Assembly: GCA_020226215.1 (NCBI GenBank) | Contig: CM035232.1 | Location: 65,258,184 to 65,322,183 of the forward strand | DNA: 64,000 nucleotides | From: Sindora glabra | Taxonomy: Eukaryota > Streptophyta > Magnoliopsida > Fabales > Fabaceae | Reading direction: 5' to 3' | Part shown: positions 49,481-61,560 of the stretch, piece after piece | Layout: the number at the start of each line of letters is the position of its first letter | Position numbering within the stretch: position 1 is the stretch's first letter | The notes under the pieces: generated by a model | The model's database searches: none | Told to the model about the DNA's origin: nothing | What the model saw: only the letters and a program-made list of their open reading frames with translations | Position numbers and translations under genes: made by a program

Positions 49481-52400
49481 ATTATCAATGGTCATGACCA
49501 TCAATAAAGCTTAATATAATTATAAAAAATTTTATTAATAACAAAATTTTGATTGTTGAGGACTACCTCAACAAAGGGTATCACAAAATTTATTATCAAT
49601 GATCAATGATCATTAACAATAATATTAAATTATTATTTACAATTTTGACTGTTGAAATATGTACACAAATAACTCATATTTTGAATTTTTTGTAACATAT
49701 GTTAGTTGTAGAAAATAACACTAACCTTAACTAACTCTAACCATCTTTTATGAGATTATCTTTTAAAAGAAAATACCATGCAATACCCTGTATCTTTCTC
49801 TTTATTCTTCTAAAATATTATGTGCTAATTTTAAATAGATTGTAGACAACAAAAACAATTCTATATATTGTATTGGTTATCACAAGTTAGATATATTGAC
49901 AAATATTTGAAAGAGAAGACTAAAGTTTCATAGTGAACAACTTACAAAATTCAAGTCCCTTCTATTTTCTAAACTAAATAGAATTTAAAAGTTTCCACAT
50001 TTCTACTTATATTCTATAGGTCCATGTGGTTTGAACATAAGCTAGCAAGATCAATAGATTTTAACACGTAAAGATTAAGATATATAAAAAAATAATTAAA
50101 GAAACAATTTGAACAAAAGATAAACAAGTTATATCATAGAATCCAATATAATATTCATATAAAAAACATTTCAAAATGATAATATTTTAAAAGAAATCAC
50201 AGATCAAGGTATAAGAACCAAGTACATACTTACACGCATCTTATCTAGTTTGTCTAAAAGGTCATTCTAGCAAATTCACAACTTAATTAATATCTTGACT
50301 CACAACTAACTATGGCAATAACAATGCGTATATCTTTACAAACTTTATTAATAATCTAACTAGTTGATAAATATTTTGTTGTGTGTCCAAGTGCCATCGA
50401 TTCCTTCTTAAAGATCACAAAATGATTAAAAAAAGACTAGAGATTGATTCGATGAAAATTTCGAGCATGTTGTTTACACCTTTAATGAAGAACTTAGTGA
50501 ATCACCTTATACAGATAGAATAAATAGGAATGCTAAATATAAAGAAATATCTAATCATGATAAAAGATACATTACTTGTTAATTGATGAAACAAATGGCA
50601 TCCAAGCTTTTGAGAACCTAATCGACAAATAGATTCTTCAAAAAGTCTAATGCTAACTTTATATATAAACAAAAAAAATTAAAGGTTTTAACTGAAAATC
50701 ATTGATAAAACATGATTTAACTACTAAGGCTTAAGTTAGCTATAAAACAAAATGTAATATCATCTATAGAATTAAACTAAAATTATAAGCCACACTCTCT
50801 CATACATTAACATTCATTTAATGCTAGTTATAAGAGCTTCTATGACAAATGAAGGTCTACAACATTTGTCATTCAAAAAGAAATATATTCATCAAGCCCT
50901 TTTCTCACTAATAAATACATGTCATAATTTTTTTTACAAAAATAATTGATCAAAGTTAAGAAACTACCTACAGCTCTAGTTTTGTTAATGATTCACATAC
51001 ATAAATATTATCTAAGAAACAAAAGGCAATGACTTTGCAATTCCATACACATACATGAGTTCATTACATGATTTTATTATAATTATAAAATCAAACAAGT
51101 AAAGGGATTAACTTAGTAATTTTGTACATAGCATGGCTTTAATACATTACTTTATCATAACTCTAAAAGTTGAAAGGAATAAAAGTTATAGTTCATTCAC
51201 TAATTAGTGATCTACACCAAAATCCAACCTACTTGCCATCTTTGTTAAGTTTATCCTTTGATCTAAGTATCTAGTTGCTTATTTAATGCAACATAGCATT
51301 ATTAAGTCATACATAGACAACATTTTATCAAATAGTTTATGTATAGGACTTGTATTGTAACATAAAAGAATCTTGCACAAATTTTAAACCTTTAATTACA
51401 TTATTCATAATATTATTCCTAAAAACTATATTTAAGATATTATCTCTGTAAGGAATGAGAACTATCTAAGAACTTATCCAAATGTGTGGTAAGCCATAAC
51501 ACCTTGCCTAGCTTCTCTAATAATAACAGTTTCCAACACCTGTGGAGAATAATATAGTTTTGCTAATAAATCTTAAGGTAAATTCAAAAGTAATTCAACA
51601 CGGCAAAGAATTTCATCAAATATAAACAAAAAAAGTATCCATTAATTTAGTTTGAGGCTAGGTAGGACTATCATTTTGTGCAAGAATCAATTTGTTGAAT
51701 TTTAAAGAATTGATTTATCACATCCTTACTACCTACCACATGTTGAATGGCTAGTTTTAGGAGAAATAAGAAATTTACACAAATTTAACTTTATCATTGA
51801 CATTCATATAACACACATATAAAATATGATAGAGTTTGACACTCAAAAAATACTGCAAGATTAAGATGCAATAGTATTTATGTTCATCACTATCTTTTGA
51901 TAACACCTATGAACACATCATATTGAAAACCCTCTTAAGTTCTATTCAACTACAAAAGTAGAGTCATTTACTATGTAAACAATGTAACCAATAAAAATAG
52001 TGTTCACCTTTTTGGCTAATCTTTCAAATATACATTGTTGTTGGGGTGATAGTGATTAAACTCAATAGTCATTCTAATTAATAAAACTTGTTATGGGAGA
52101 TAAAAGTGAACAATTTATGATCTAGTTTGTAATAAAACTAAGTAAGATGTTAGTAAGACTATAACTTATGATTGGAAATAGCAAAGAAACATAAGAGGGA
52201 ATGATGCAATATAGCATTGATAAATGTGTATCATAAAATGTAAATAAAATACCAAATAGGTAAATCAACACATGAAAGGGCTTCATAAAATCACTATTAC
52301 TAACACATATGGATGGTTTTTGATACCAGAAATAAGTGTTAAAGATATTATAAGACATGAACATTGATAATAACATAAAAATAAAATTAAACACATATTC

Positions 52401-53265
52401 ATTAAAATTCCACTCAACAACTTTTAACTTTTCTATTTACTAAGTGAAATATGTATATAACATAATAGCTTCTAAATAATCATATGACCTTTTACATATT
52501 ATATATGTTAAAAATATCTTCCTACAACTTAAAACATGATAAAAAAAGATTTTGATTTTCTCATAGAGATAATTAATTCAAAAATAAAGGAAATGGAGGA
52601 GTAAAGGAAGGACAATAGTGTTATATAATATCTTTCCATGTTCCTATCCAAACAAGCCATTAATTTAACATTCATGTAGTCAAAATAAATCAACATTAAA
52701 AGACATTCAAGATTTTTTATGCCTAAGAAATATGCTTAAGTGATATAATTTGAAAGCCATTAAATCCTATACATATGCATTGAGAAACAATATTGTATTC
52801 CCTATTTCATGAAATCATTAATTGTAATGAACCCATAGTTTATTTAATGATTGCAAAAAAAAAAAAACTCTATGAAAATTAAAGTCTTTGAAAAGCAAAA
52901 AGTACTTATACAATATATTAAATGCATGTTTCACAAGTAAATCAAAATCCAAGGTAACAACCTACAGCTTAGTGTCACTATATTAGTATCAATATGCTAT
53001 ATAATTTATCCATTTTCAATTTGATAACAATAAAATGTAAAATTAAAGGAAAAAACCAATAGCTAAAACATCAAAACCTTGCTTGATTGAATAAGTAATT
53101 CATAACCTATATGCATAGACAAGAACACCATAATACCTTAATAGGAAGTTATTGCATCAATGTTTGACATAATAATCATTACCTAAATCAATGAACCATT
53201 TGTCTATTAAACCTACATATACACCAATAATCATTCCTTTAATGGCTTAACAATAAAAATAATAT
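49481..53265. other. No gene recognised; long A+T-rich stretch
   Basis: I scanned both strands and found no protein family or terminal repeats. The composition is more mixed than in the LTRs (for example 50,380-50,620 and 51,470-51,560), which could mean old intron or intergenic host DNA. At 49,470-49,640 there are short inverted 'atcaatggtcatgaccat' and 'tgatcaatgatcatt' motifs. The 90-codon frame at 52,122-52,394 is a hydrophobic A+T-rich shadow. Confidence 0.4.
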
Positions 53266-53270
53266 GTTTC
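53266..53270. repeat. Target-site duplication, left copy (GTTTC)
   Basis: GTTTC here is repeated exactly at 54,654-54,658. Confidence 0.75.
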
Positions 53271-54653
53271 TGTTGGGATCGGGAGCCATACGAGCACAGC
53301 GGAATAAACCGATCCCATTCATCGGATCCATGCAAAAACGTTAAATTGGAATAAGGGTTCGTTCAATACCTTTGTTGATGACTCTAGAACTCGATCGTTA
53401 ATCACTTCTTCAACTTCTTTTCGGCTGAAGACTCTGAAGTATCCATACGAACCCGTGAATCACCAATGAATGTTCACACAAACACCGGTTGGAATTGATC
53501 TCCTTTCACCTCATAGTGCTAGCTATGCCTCTTCAGGGATTTTGGTCAAGGAGAGGTGCTAAGATTTTTCTGTGCCTTTTTGGGGAGTGTGAATAATGAT
53601 AATATTAACTATTATTACCCAACAAGCCTATTTAAATAGGTGCATAGAAAAACCTAACCTATTTGAGCTTTATTCCATGTACAATTATAGGCTTACTATT
53701 GGGCCTTATAATTATAACATGAATTCCCAAATATTAGGCCCAAACAATTTGGTCCATTAATTCCAAATTCACTAGGCTTTAAGTGTGTGACTCTACAGAC
53801 TCTCATTACGTTGGCAATGACCATTGATCATATTAATGATCATAAACAATGATTGGTGTCTAGTAACACATCATTGTTACCAAAGTAATGAGAAAGTCGG
53901 TGATTTGACTAAACCTTTACACGTGATCATCACCTATGTCCTTTTATCCTATACATCTAGAATGAGCACGAGACATGGACCGTGTCATTCCCGTATAGCC
54001 CAATCTTAAGGTTTCTTAATTCCTAAGTAAGCTGATTGAAACAAATATAATCAACATCCCATGTCAATTCATTTGAGTATGGCCATGCATTTTCTCAACT
54101 TTACTTAATCAAGGGGCCCACAGATGTTACTCCTGTTATATAGGAGGGACAAATCTCATCTTGATCACACAAACCCCTTCGCATGATATGTGACATATCC
54201 AATAACTACGCTTGCATTCACTCAACCATTAGTGACATAGAATAGTATCAAAATATGAAACTCATTTATAGGGAACCTTGGTGATCTCAGGTCAAAGGAC
54301 CATATTAATAATGATCACTAAGAACCACTCATGACACTCATATAACGATCCATGTAGTGTTCTTAATATGGATCGGTCCAATATACAAGTTCTCTAACTT
54401 GTACTCATGTGTAAACTTAATATCCCATATAAGTTTTCACACATGCTAGTCTTAACATATCAAAGCAACCTAATCCACAATGATATATGATTAGGGACAT
54501 TTAAGAATATAATTATTCTAAGGTTATTATCATAATTGAATATATTACGCAGACAATATATATATAAATATAATAATTAGAATTGCCATTAAAATAACAT
54601 GATTCAAAATTACAATCACCAATATGATTAGTTTTAGGGCATATACACTAATA
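53271..54653 (-). mobile_element. Solo LTR, copy B of the TGTTRG family
   Basis: It runs from TGTTGGGATCGG to ATACACTAATA, 1,383 bp, flanked by perfect GTTTC repeats. It aligns in reverse with the solo LTR at 33,361-34,834 over its whole length; the 61-codon frames antisense to the LTR in the two copies differ at only four residues. The TATA-like TATTTAAATA is at 53,629-53,638 and the GCATGGCCATGC-type block at 54,077-54,090. No internal sequence is present. Confidence 0.85.
53629..53638 (-). promoter_or_regulatory. TATA-like box of solo LTR B
   Basis: TATTTAAATA in the same place as in the copy at 33,361. Confidence 0.5.
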
Positions 54654-54658
54654 GTTTC
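54654..54658. repeat. Target-site duplication, right copy (GTTTC)
   Basis: This is an exact match to 53,266-53,270. Confidence 0.75.
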
Positions 54659-57600
54659 AACATCAAGGTAGCGGTAAATCTCAATTTTAAATAAAAATAT
54701 AATTTTAAACATAAAGCATTTCAAAAATGCAATAGAAATGAAATATAACTTATTCTCTATCACCATTCTTATTAGAAATATGAAAAATCAAGAAAAATAA
54801 CTACTTTTATATGCAAGTCTTAATAAGATTATATAGGCATAATTTACTAGCTTTATAAAATTTATAGACAATATAATACTTTTACAGGTTTTAAGAAAAC
54901 CTCTAAATAAAGATCTTTAACTTCAAATTTATATATACCATCATCCTTAGCCCCCTTGACAAGATTAGAATTTCTAGTTACATTAAAGTCCGTAGCTTTT
55001 ATAAGTTCCCTAATTTTCACAACTTTATTAAGGATCATATGAAAATAACCAACATCATTGAAAAGCATCCATGGTGAATTGATAAATTAATCTAAATAAT
55101 CTAGTAAAAGGTATTGCTAACAATTCTTACTCCCAAAAAACTCTAAATTTAATAAAAGTCATTAGTAAAAACTATGATCAATTATGATACATAAAAATTT
55201 GAGAATTTAGAATGCATTAAATCAAACATCTGTAATCATTCTCTCAATATTAGAGTTGATAAAACCTACTATATAAAATTAGTCCATTTTGTTATATGTG
55301 AAATCAAAATTAAGGGATAATATATTAAATTCCCAAATTGGGATTTGTTGTAGTACACACTTTATATTTGCATGGTTTTGAAATTATAAGATATTATGAA
55401 TTCTATCACCATCATTAACAAATAATAAAATAAAGACTTCAAGTAATAGAAATTATAGAAAAAAAATAAAAAAATATGGTATCCTTTGTGGCAAAGATAC
55501 AAGGAAGAAGAAATTTGACACCTTAGCTTGAAAATCGAAGGTTAGAAGTTTTTGTACTTATCTCTAACTCTTATTACAAAATTTTCATAATTAACTTATT
55601 AGGAAATGGTTTGCTATGATAACCAAAGTGTGCCATCCTGCTTGAGCATGCTTCATCTGCAATAGAAAGTACCTAAAAATATTAAACAGCAATAGAGTTT
55701 AGTGTTAAGTCTCCATACAAAAAGTTCAAGAAAATTTTAAGTTTCTTCTTTTTATTTAGTCTAACTTATCATTTTTTTTACAATTCCTCTAATTTTTATA
55801 AGGCTCAATGCTCTTTTTTTTCCTTTTGCAACATTAACCTTTTATTATCTTTTCATGTCACCCATACCCTCCTCTTTCTTTGTATTTTCAAATTTTTACT
55901 CGTCAATTTAACTGTTATTAGCATTAATGCCACTTTTTATGGCACATCTTGCTTTATAAGTACCACCAAATTTATTTCCATTCCATTTTCTTTGATGGTT
56001 TACAACTTAAGTTTTAGGTTCAAATTCTTGGTTCTTGAATGATCACTAATCATAAACTTCCTATTAAATGTGTTATACTTATGCCAAACTTTTATAATCA
56101 AATAGACCAAGCAAGCTTGTAAAGGCATCGAACCACTTGTTCATAAAATAATAATAAATGTGGGAATAGATAATAAACCATCAGATAAAATAAATAACCT
56201 GCATAAGTAAATACATGAAAGTACATATACATGCATGTAATCATAAGACACTTGCAAAATGCTTTATGAAAACCTATTTCCCCTTATAATCTCAATCCAA
56301 CCTTATCCATTCTATATCATTTTATTCCTTTGGTCCACCCTCATCGTTCCTATTATTTATATAATGTATGCTCCCCACTCTTATAAGGAATCACATCATA
56401 ATATAATATATTATGCTAGCTCTTTTCCTACAAATCTTGCTATAATAATGGCTCACATTTTAATTATTATATGGCTTTTTCAATTTTCATAATTCTCATT
56501 CACTTCACGTATTCACTACTGTGCACATATGGCACAAAGAATAGAAAGCCATATTATATCTAATTTATCACGACTCTTATAACTTCCACAATGGTTTCAC
56601 AAGAGCCATATTCTTATATTTCATATTTTTCATTTAAATTCCCATAATCACAAATGCATCATATATATTTAGTTCATCATGAATATTACTAGTGCTAAAT
56701 TCTTAATTGTCATGTATATCACAACGCACATATCACGATTAACCACTATAATATGGCATTCTTTATAATTCACATTATACATAATGGATATTAATAATGG
56801 CACTATTGTTGTGAATTTCGTAAATTTGCATGGAAAATATCATAAGAAATTATATGTAGTTGAACTTCATAAATCTCATGCATTATCCTTAAAAAATGCT
56901 TGTAAACACGCAAAATTCACCCCTTCACACAATACTTATAGTTTAGTGTATTCTTGATCATATGTATATTCATATATTCATTTGTTTCTTCTTCTCTTTC
57001 TAAGTTACTTTCCCTATCTTATTATTTATGCTTTATAACTAACATGATCATTGTTTGCAAAGGTTTGCATTTCCATTTTTTTATACTCATATTAATAATT
57101 TATTTTAAAAATATTAATTCATTCATTCCATTATCTATATTTATAATCTCATGAGGAAATCACATTCTTAGGTCAAGTATAACATACACTCAATTTTATC
57201 ATTCATAAGATTACTACTATTACTCTTAATCTTTTAACATTATTATTATTATTACTAGTCTTATCAGTATCTTTTCTACCTTAAAACTTATGATACTTAA
57301 AGCCCATTCAACCTAAGATCCTTTTTCCTTTTTCCATTTATTTCCACTTAGGTTAAATTTAAAAGTAACTTTGTATATGTGTAGTGTTATCATCCATCAC
57401 ACCCTTGGCATACACATAAGATCAATAACTATTTCCTTGTATCCACTTTTTTTACAGGAACTTACATCTTTTACAACTAACCTCATAGGTCATTTAAATT
57501 TTAAAATAAAATTTATTATTGTTATTACTACATTTTCTTTCGTAACTACCTTTCGGTGACCCTAATCGCCTTTTGAGCAGTAACCTATAACTTTTAACTT

Positions 57601-58450
57601 AGTTACCAATAAATCCTTCTCATTTTGTCTTTAATTGCTATCTTGATCTCATGTTTATGAGTATTTAATATTTTAAAAATCATTAGCTTATCTTGACACT
57701 TATGTGTTCACTACTTCCAAATTACATGTCTATAGGTGCATTTCTTGATTACAACTCTTTTAATAGGGAAATTCCAAATACCTTTTCATTTTTATTAAAA
57801 TCAAAACAAAGGGTAAGATAGACATTCATATGCTAATCTTTTTGTTCTTTAATCACAAAGGCCTACATGTTATCATATACCTTTACACCTATTCCATACA
57901 TTTATGTTAAATCTTCATAATTTATTATATACATTTATGTAAATATATACTTATGTAATATACCTATTTTAGGGATTAATTCATACTCCTCCCTTTTCCC
58001 TTTAACTGGCAAAAACTTAATGCAACTGCCCTTCCCTTCTTTTTCTTTTCTTTATATTTCTTTCATTCCTATGTATTTAAGCAAGTTTCTTTAAAAGGAA
58101 TGTCTCATCCTTCCTTAAGGTTGAACCACACTTGGCTTTAAAATTCTATGGTTTCTTCCTCTTTGATTTAGGTACCTGCTTTTATACAAACATTTATTTA
58201 TAAATTTTATATTAGCATTAACCTATTGTCTAAATCCAATAATAAAGAAAATAATTCTTTCCTTAACCCCTTTCCTAGGGTACCCAAACTTAATAGGGTA
58301 TTCCAAGGGTTTTGCTTTCTTAAATTCACACTTGTACTCTTTGTTTAGGTAATAGGTAAATACATGAAGAAAAGACTTTAATTTCTTTTTTTTTTCTCAT
58401 GACCAAACCATTCATGCTTCCTAAACACCAAATTCCTTCATATTAATTCT
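54659..58450. other. No gene recognised; a few exon-like patches on the minus strand
   Basis: Mostly A+T-rich sequence. On the minus strand 55,068-54,862 holds a 68-codon frame of mixed composition, including KVVKIRELIKATDFNVTRN, with CTGTAAAAG near its end. A second patch at about 55,685-55,600 reads LSIADEACSSRMAHFGYHS without a start. A third at about 56,150-55,900 contains MNKWFDAFTS. I recognise none of them. They could be decayed host exons or another transposon's gene. The hydrophobic frames at 56,259-57,559 on the plus strand are A+T-rich shadows. Confidence 0.35.
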
Positions 58451-59060
58451 TGCAAAAGGTTTTATGTTCAAATATATGCATTATCAATATCCACTATAAG
58501 TTACTATTGATGAGAATTTATGATGAATTGTCTTAAAATTCAATAAATAAAAAATGAAAATAGAAAAATATTCACATCAAACTTTAAAATAGGAAGGAAA
58601 GCTAGAGTGATAAGTGATAAATTCGACACCACAAAGGATGAATCCTTTGATAAGTCACAAAGTTCTTTCAAGAATCTTAAAGAGAAAGCTCATAAGGAGA
58701 CTTAATTCAATTTTTAAAACTCCTATCATAAATCATAAATCTTAAATCTAAATTGTCTATAAGAAACAAGCCTCCTTAAATAGCCTTAAATAAAACTTAG
58801 AGTAATTAGAGCTCAAGTAGACTTTAGTTAAGTACAAAGTAAACATAAATATGCTTACTTAAGCCTAAAGTAAACATATTAATAAAACCTAACTTAAAGT
58901 AATAAAGTAATTAACCTATAATAAAAAGATAAACTAATGGGTCACAAAACATTAACTCATAAAAAACCCCAAATGTCTTTGAGAATAATAAAAATACAAA
59001 TAAAAGCCTAAAAGGTTTAAAATAGTCAATGGCAAATCAACCCTAAAAATGGTATCCATA
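58451..59060 (-). mobile_element. Probable 3' LTR of the Ty3/gypsy element
   Basis: It lies directly downstream (minus strand) of the pol remnant. A TATA-like GGCTATTTAAGGAGG is at about 58,775-58,790, followed by leader-type sequence containing 'gattcatcctttgtggtgtc' (about 58,625-58,650), a style common in plant gypsy LTRs. Boundaries are approximate, and the matching 5' LTR is not visible inside the window. Confidence 0.45.
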
Positions 59061-59667
59061 AGCTTAAGGTTTTCTTTTTAAAAATCACTATTGGTGCTCT
59101 TAGTATCGCTCTTTGAGACTGCCCCTAAATCATATTATTCTCCCTCTCTTCAAAGGATTTATCTTCAAATCTAAATGACCTATATAAAAAAGGTAGAAAA
59201 ATTAGAAATACCAAAAGAAGCATTCATAATAAACTCACCATGAAGATCCAAATTGGAAGCAACATCATGAATCCTCAAGCACTTGAAATACTTATCCCAT
59301 TTGGATGCAATTTAGTCCTCTTTAGAGACCTTTCTTTCCTTATACGGAACCAAACATAACCACTAGGTTCAAATGTAAAACACTAATCAATAATTTCATA
59401 AAATCATACAAACTTATTAGTAGTAACAAGTTTGCCAATACACGCACGTAGAACACAATTCCTTAAAATATATGGAATTAATCATCCCACTTAGATGCAA
59501 TTTAATCCTCTTTGGAGATCTTTCTTTCCTCACATGGAACTAAACATAACTACCATGGTCAAATGCAAAACATGAATCAACAATTCCATGAAAGGATATA
59601 AACTTATTAATAATAATAAGTTTGTTAATGCAAGCATATAAAACATAATTCCTTAAAAGCTTCTAAT
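59061..59667 (-). pseudogene. Ty3/gypsy integrase C-terminal domain, tandemly duplicated
   Basis: The minus strand carries two copies, about 190 bp apart, of the end of a plant gypsy integrase. Copy 1 (about 59,667-59,481) reads VRKERSPKRIKLHLSG; copy 2 (about 59,480-59,220) has the equivalent YKERKVSKED, then LRIHDVASNLDLHGEF. These match the GPY/F-type module: GDWVWVH.RKERFP..RKSKL.PRGDGPF.VLERINDNAYK.DLPGEY. A tail resembling D.R.NPF.E continues to about 59,060. Stops and frameshifts occur in both copies. Confidence 0.7.
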
Positions 59668-60238
59668 AAAAGGTAATTAAATAATGAAAACTCTTGATCT
59701 TACTAAGAAATTTAGGTGATGGTAATTATTTATTTGCCTTCATTTTTTCTTTATCAATATTTATTGCTTTGCCACATATAACATATCTCAAAAATATAAT
59801 TCTTTTCATGCAAAATAAGCATTCTTTAAAATTATCGTACAACTTTTCATTTCATAAAATTCGCAAAACACATTTTAGGTTATCATCATACTCATCTTTA
59901 CTTTTACTAAGCACATGATTATCATTAAGATGTGATAAGTAAGCTTTCCCATTCTTTAAATCCTCAAACAATAATAAGATCTATCCTTTAAGCTCATGAA
60001 AATAATGAAAATAAATAATAACAACATTATTCTTAAAAATACATAAAACATGATTTATTAGACTTATGAAACTACTTGGTGCATTAGACAAATCAAATAC
60101 TAAAACTAACTACTCATATAAACTATACTTTGTTTTTAAACATTTTTCTTTTTAAAACTTCTCATGCAAATTGGATAACATCCTTTTTTCAAACCAATCT
60201 TAGAAAACATATAAGGATCATGCAACTCAACAAGCTAA
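59668..60238 (-). pseudogene. Ty3/gypsy reverse transcriptase remnant
   Basis: On the minus strand, across several stops, the order is LHDPYMFSKIGLKKG (family LHGS..FSKIDL.SGY), APSSFISLINHVL (family NAPSTFMRLMN.VL), VVIIYFHYFH (family VVVYFDDIL), KCVLRILNEKLYDNFKECLFC (with one stop, family L..VL..LR...L.AK..KC.F) and IKSFHYLITFY (family V.SFLGL..FYR). The catalytic YxDD box has become YFHYF, so both aspartates are lost. The domain runs straight into the duplicated integrase C-terminus at 59,667, with no RNase H between them. Confidence 0.75.
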
Positions 60239-60790
60239 TTTTTTGAGGTCTCCTTAACACTAAAATGTCTCGTGAAATCACCTTTCTCCATCAAAATCTG
60301 TAGAAAAATTTTAAAAAACATACACAAACCATGTAACTTGTCATGCAAATCAATTAAAGTTTTTCTAGCACTAAAATGTTGTATTAATCCACTACTATAA
60401 GCTTCTCTAGCAAGCAAGTTACCAAGAGAGCTTTTAGGCACATACAATTCATTTTACCTATATGAAAATATGTCATGCCTAACAATATCATAAAAGGCCA
60501 TTTCTTCATAAACATCAATATTTGAAATAAAGTCAACATGCAAAGGAATATTAAGGTTATGTAAAAGGGTGCATAACCATAATCATTTACAAATAAATTC
60601 TAAGTGTACTCAAAATTTAACAATATTTTATATAAAAATTCCTTAATATTTTATATAAAAATTCCTTACTATGTTCAAAAGCTATCAATCTATCATACAA
60701 AGTGGAGGTGAAAGTATACTTCCACGTTAAAGCATCAATCATTACAATATTTTTATTTTGCTCTCCTTGATGTTCTTTCCTTCTCAACAA
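60239..60790 (-). pseudogene. Ty3/gypsy RNase H end and integrase N-terminus, out of order
   Basis: The minus strand reads IVMIDALTWKYTFTSTL, then LIAFEHSKE (RNase H end and linker: VADALSRR..LL..L, LLGFE.IKE), FYDIVRHDIFSYR and VPKSSLGNLLAREAYSS, then GLIQHFSARKTL (integrase N-terminal: LCVP.SSLRELLVREAH..GL.GHFG..KTL). In the same open frame (60,447-60,235) it then changes to LHDKLHGLCMFFKI, which resembles the beginning of reverse transcriptase. These modules should follow reverse transcriptase, but here they precede it. Confidence 0.7.
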
Positions 60791-61169
60791 TATTAATTTT
60801 CTTTAAGGCACGTCTTGAAATTTCTATAAAATAAAATTAAAATTATTTAGCAAAATAAATCTAACTTTGTTAGTATATTCATAAGATTCCTTGAAAAAAC
60901 AATTAGATTAGAAACATCTAAAACATTCCTCTTACCACTTATTTTTGTAGCTATACTCAATTTTCCTATTCTTTATCTCAGTTCCTTTCTTAACTCTATT
61001 TCTTTCTCTTTTTTTCCTTCACAATCACTATTTTTTTATTAAAGCTTTTTACTTAACTCTAATTTTTTTCTCATATCCTTTACAAGTATTTTCTTTATCT
61101 CAGTTACTCTATTTTTCTCTTCTTCTTCTTCTTCTCTTTTCTTTTACATTTTCATTTGGTCCTTATACA
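60791..61169 (-). mobile_element. Glu/Lys-rich linker between protease and the out-of-order RNase H fragment
   Basis: The minus strand of 61,150-60,990 encodes a charged stretch rich in K and E (T/C-rich on the plus strand), as found after the protease domain in related plant gypsy polyproteins. Reverse transcriptase, which should follow, is absent here. Confidence 0.45.
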
Positions 61170-61560
61170 TTTGTTTTAAGGCTAAAGGATTAAAGGTTAT
61201 ATTTCTCACATTCATCATAAAACTATACCTATTTATTTTTCCATTGTGAGTCAGACACTTGTCAAACTGTTATTGCCTTCCTAGTAATAAATGACAAGCA
61301 TGCATAGGTACATCACACAATAGCTTATCTTTGTGCTTACCAATGGAAAATGATACTAACACTTGTTTGGTCACCCTAACTTCTCCACTATCATTTAACC
61401 ATTGCAATTCATAAGGTGTAAGGTGTTTCAAAATAGGCAAGTTTAATTTTTTAATGAAAATATTACTATCAATATTAGCACAATTACTACTATCAATGAT
61501 TACATTATAAATCTTTCATTTAACATGGCATCTTATAAGGAAGATATTTTCCCTTTACTC
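61170..61560 (-). pseudogene. Ty3/gypsy retropepsin-like protease remnant
   Basis: The minus strand reads, with one early stop, VIIDSSNCANIDS (family IIDGGSCTNVAS, catalytic Asp kept, following Gly changed), LKHLTPYELQWLNDSGEV, then VTKQVLVSFSIGKHKDKLLCDV, and HACHLLLGRQ (family HLLLGRPW). These match the protease of plant Ty3/gypsy elements very closely in order and spacing. A stop replaces the Trp after LLLGRQ. It directly follows the gag zinc-knuckle region. Confidence 0.85.

Noticed and set aside
52122..52394. 90-codon hydrophobic minus-strand frame
   Set aside because: No start context, no family resemblance, and composition typical of A+T-rich shadows.
56259..57559. Several hydrophobic plus-strand frames that could be membrane proteins
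   Set aside because: Each is short, isolated and dominated by Phe, Ile, Leu and Ser from T-rich sequence.
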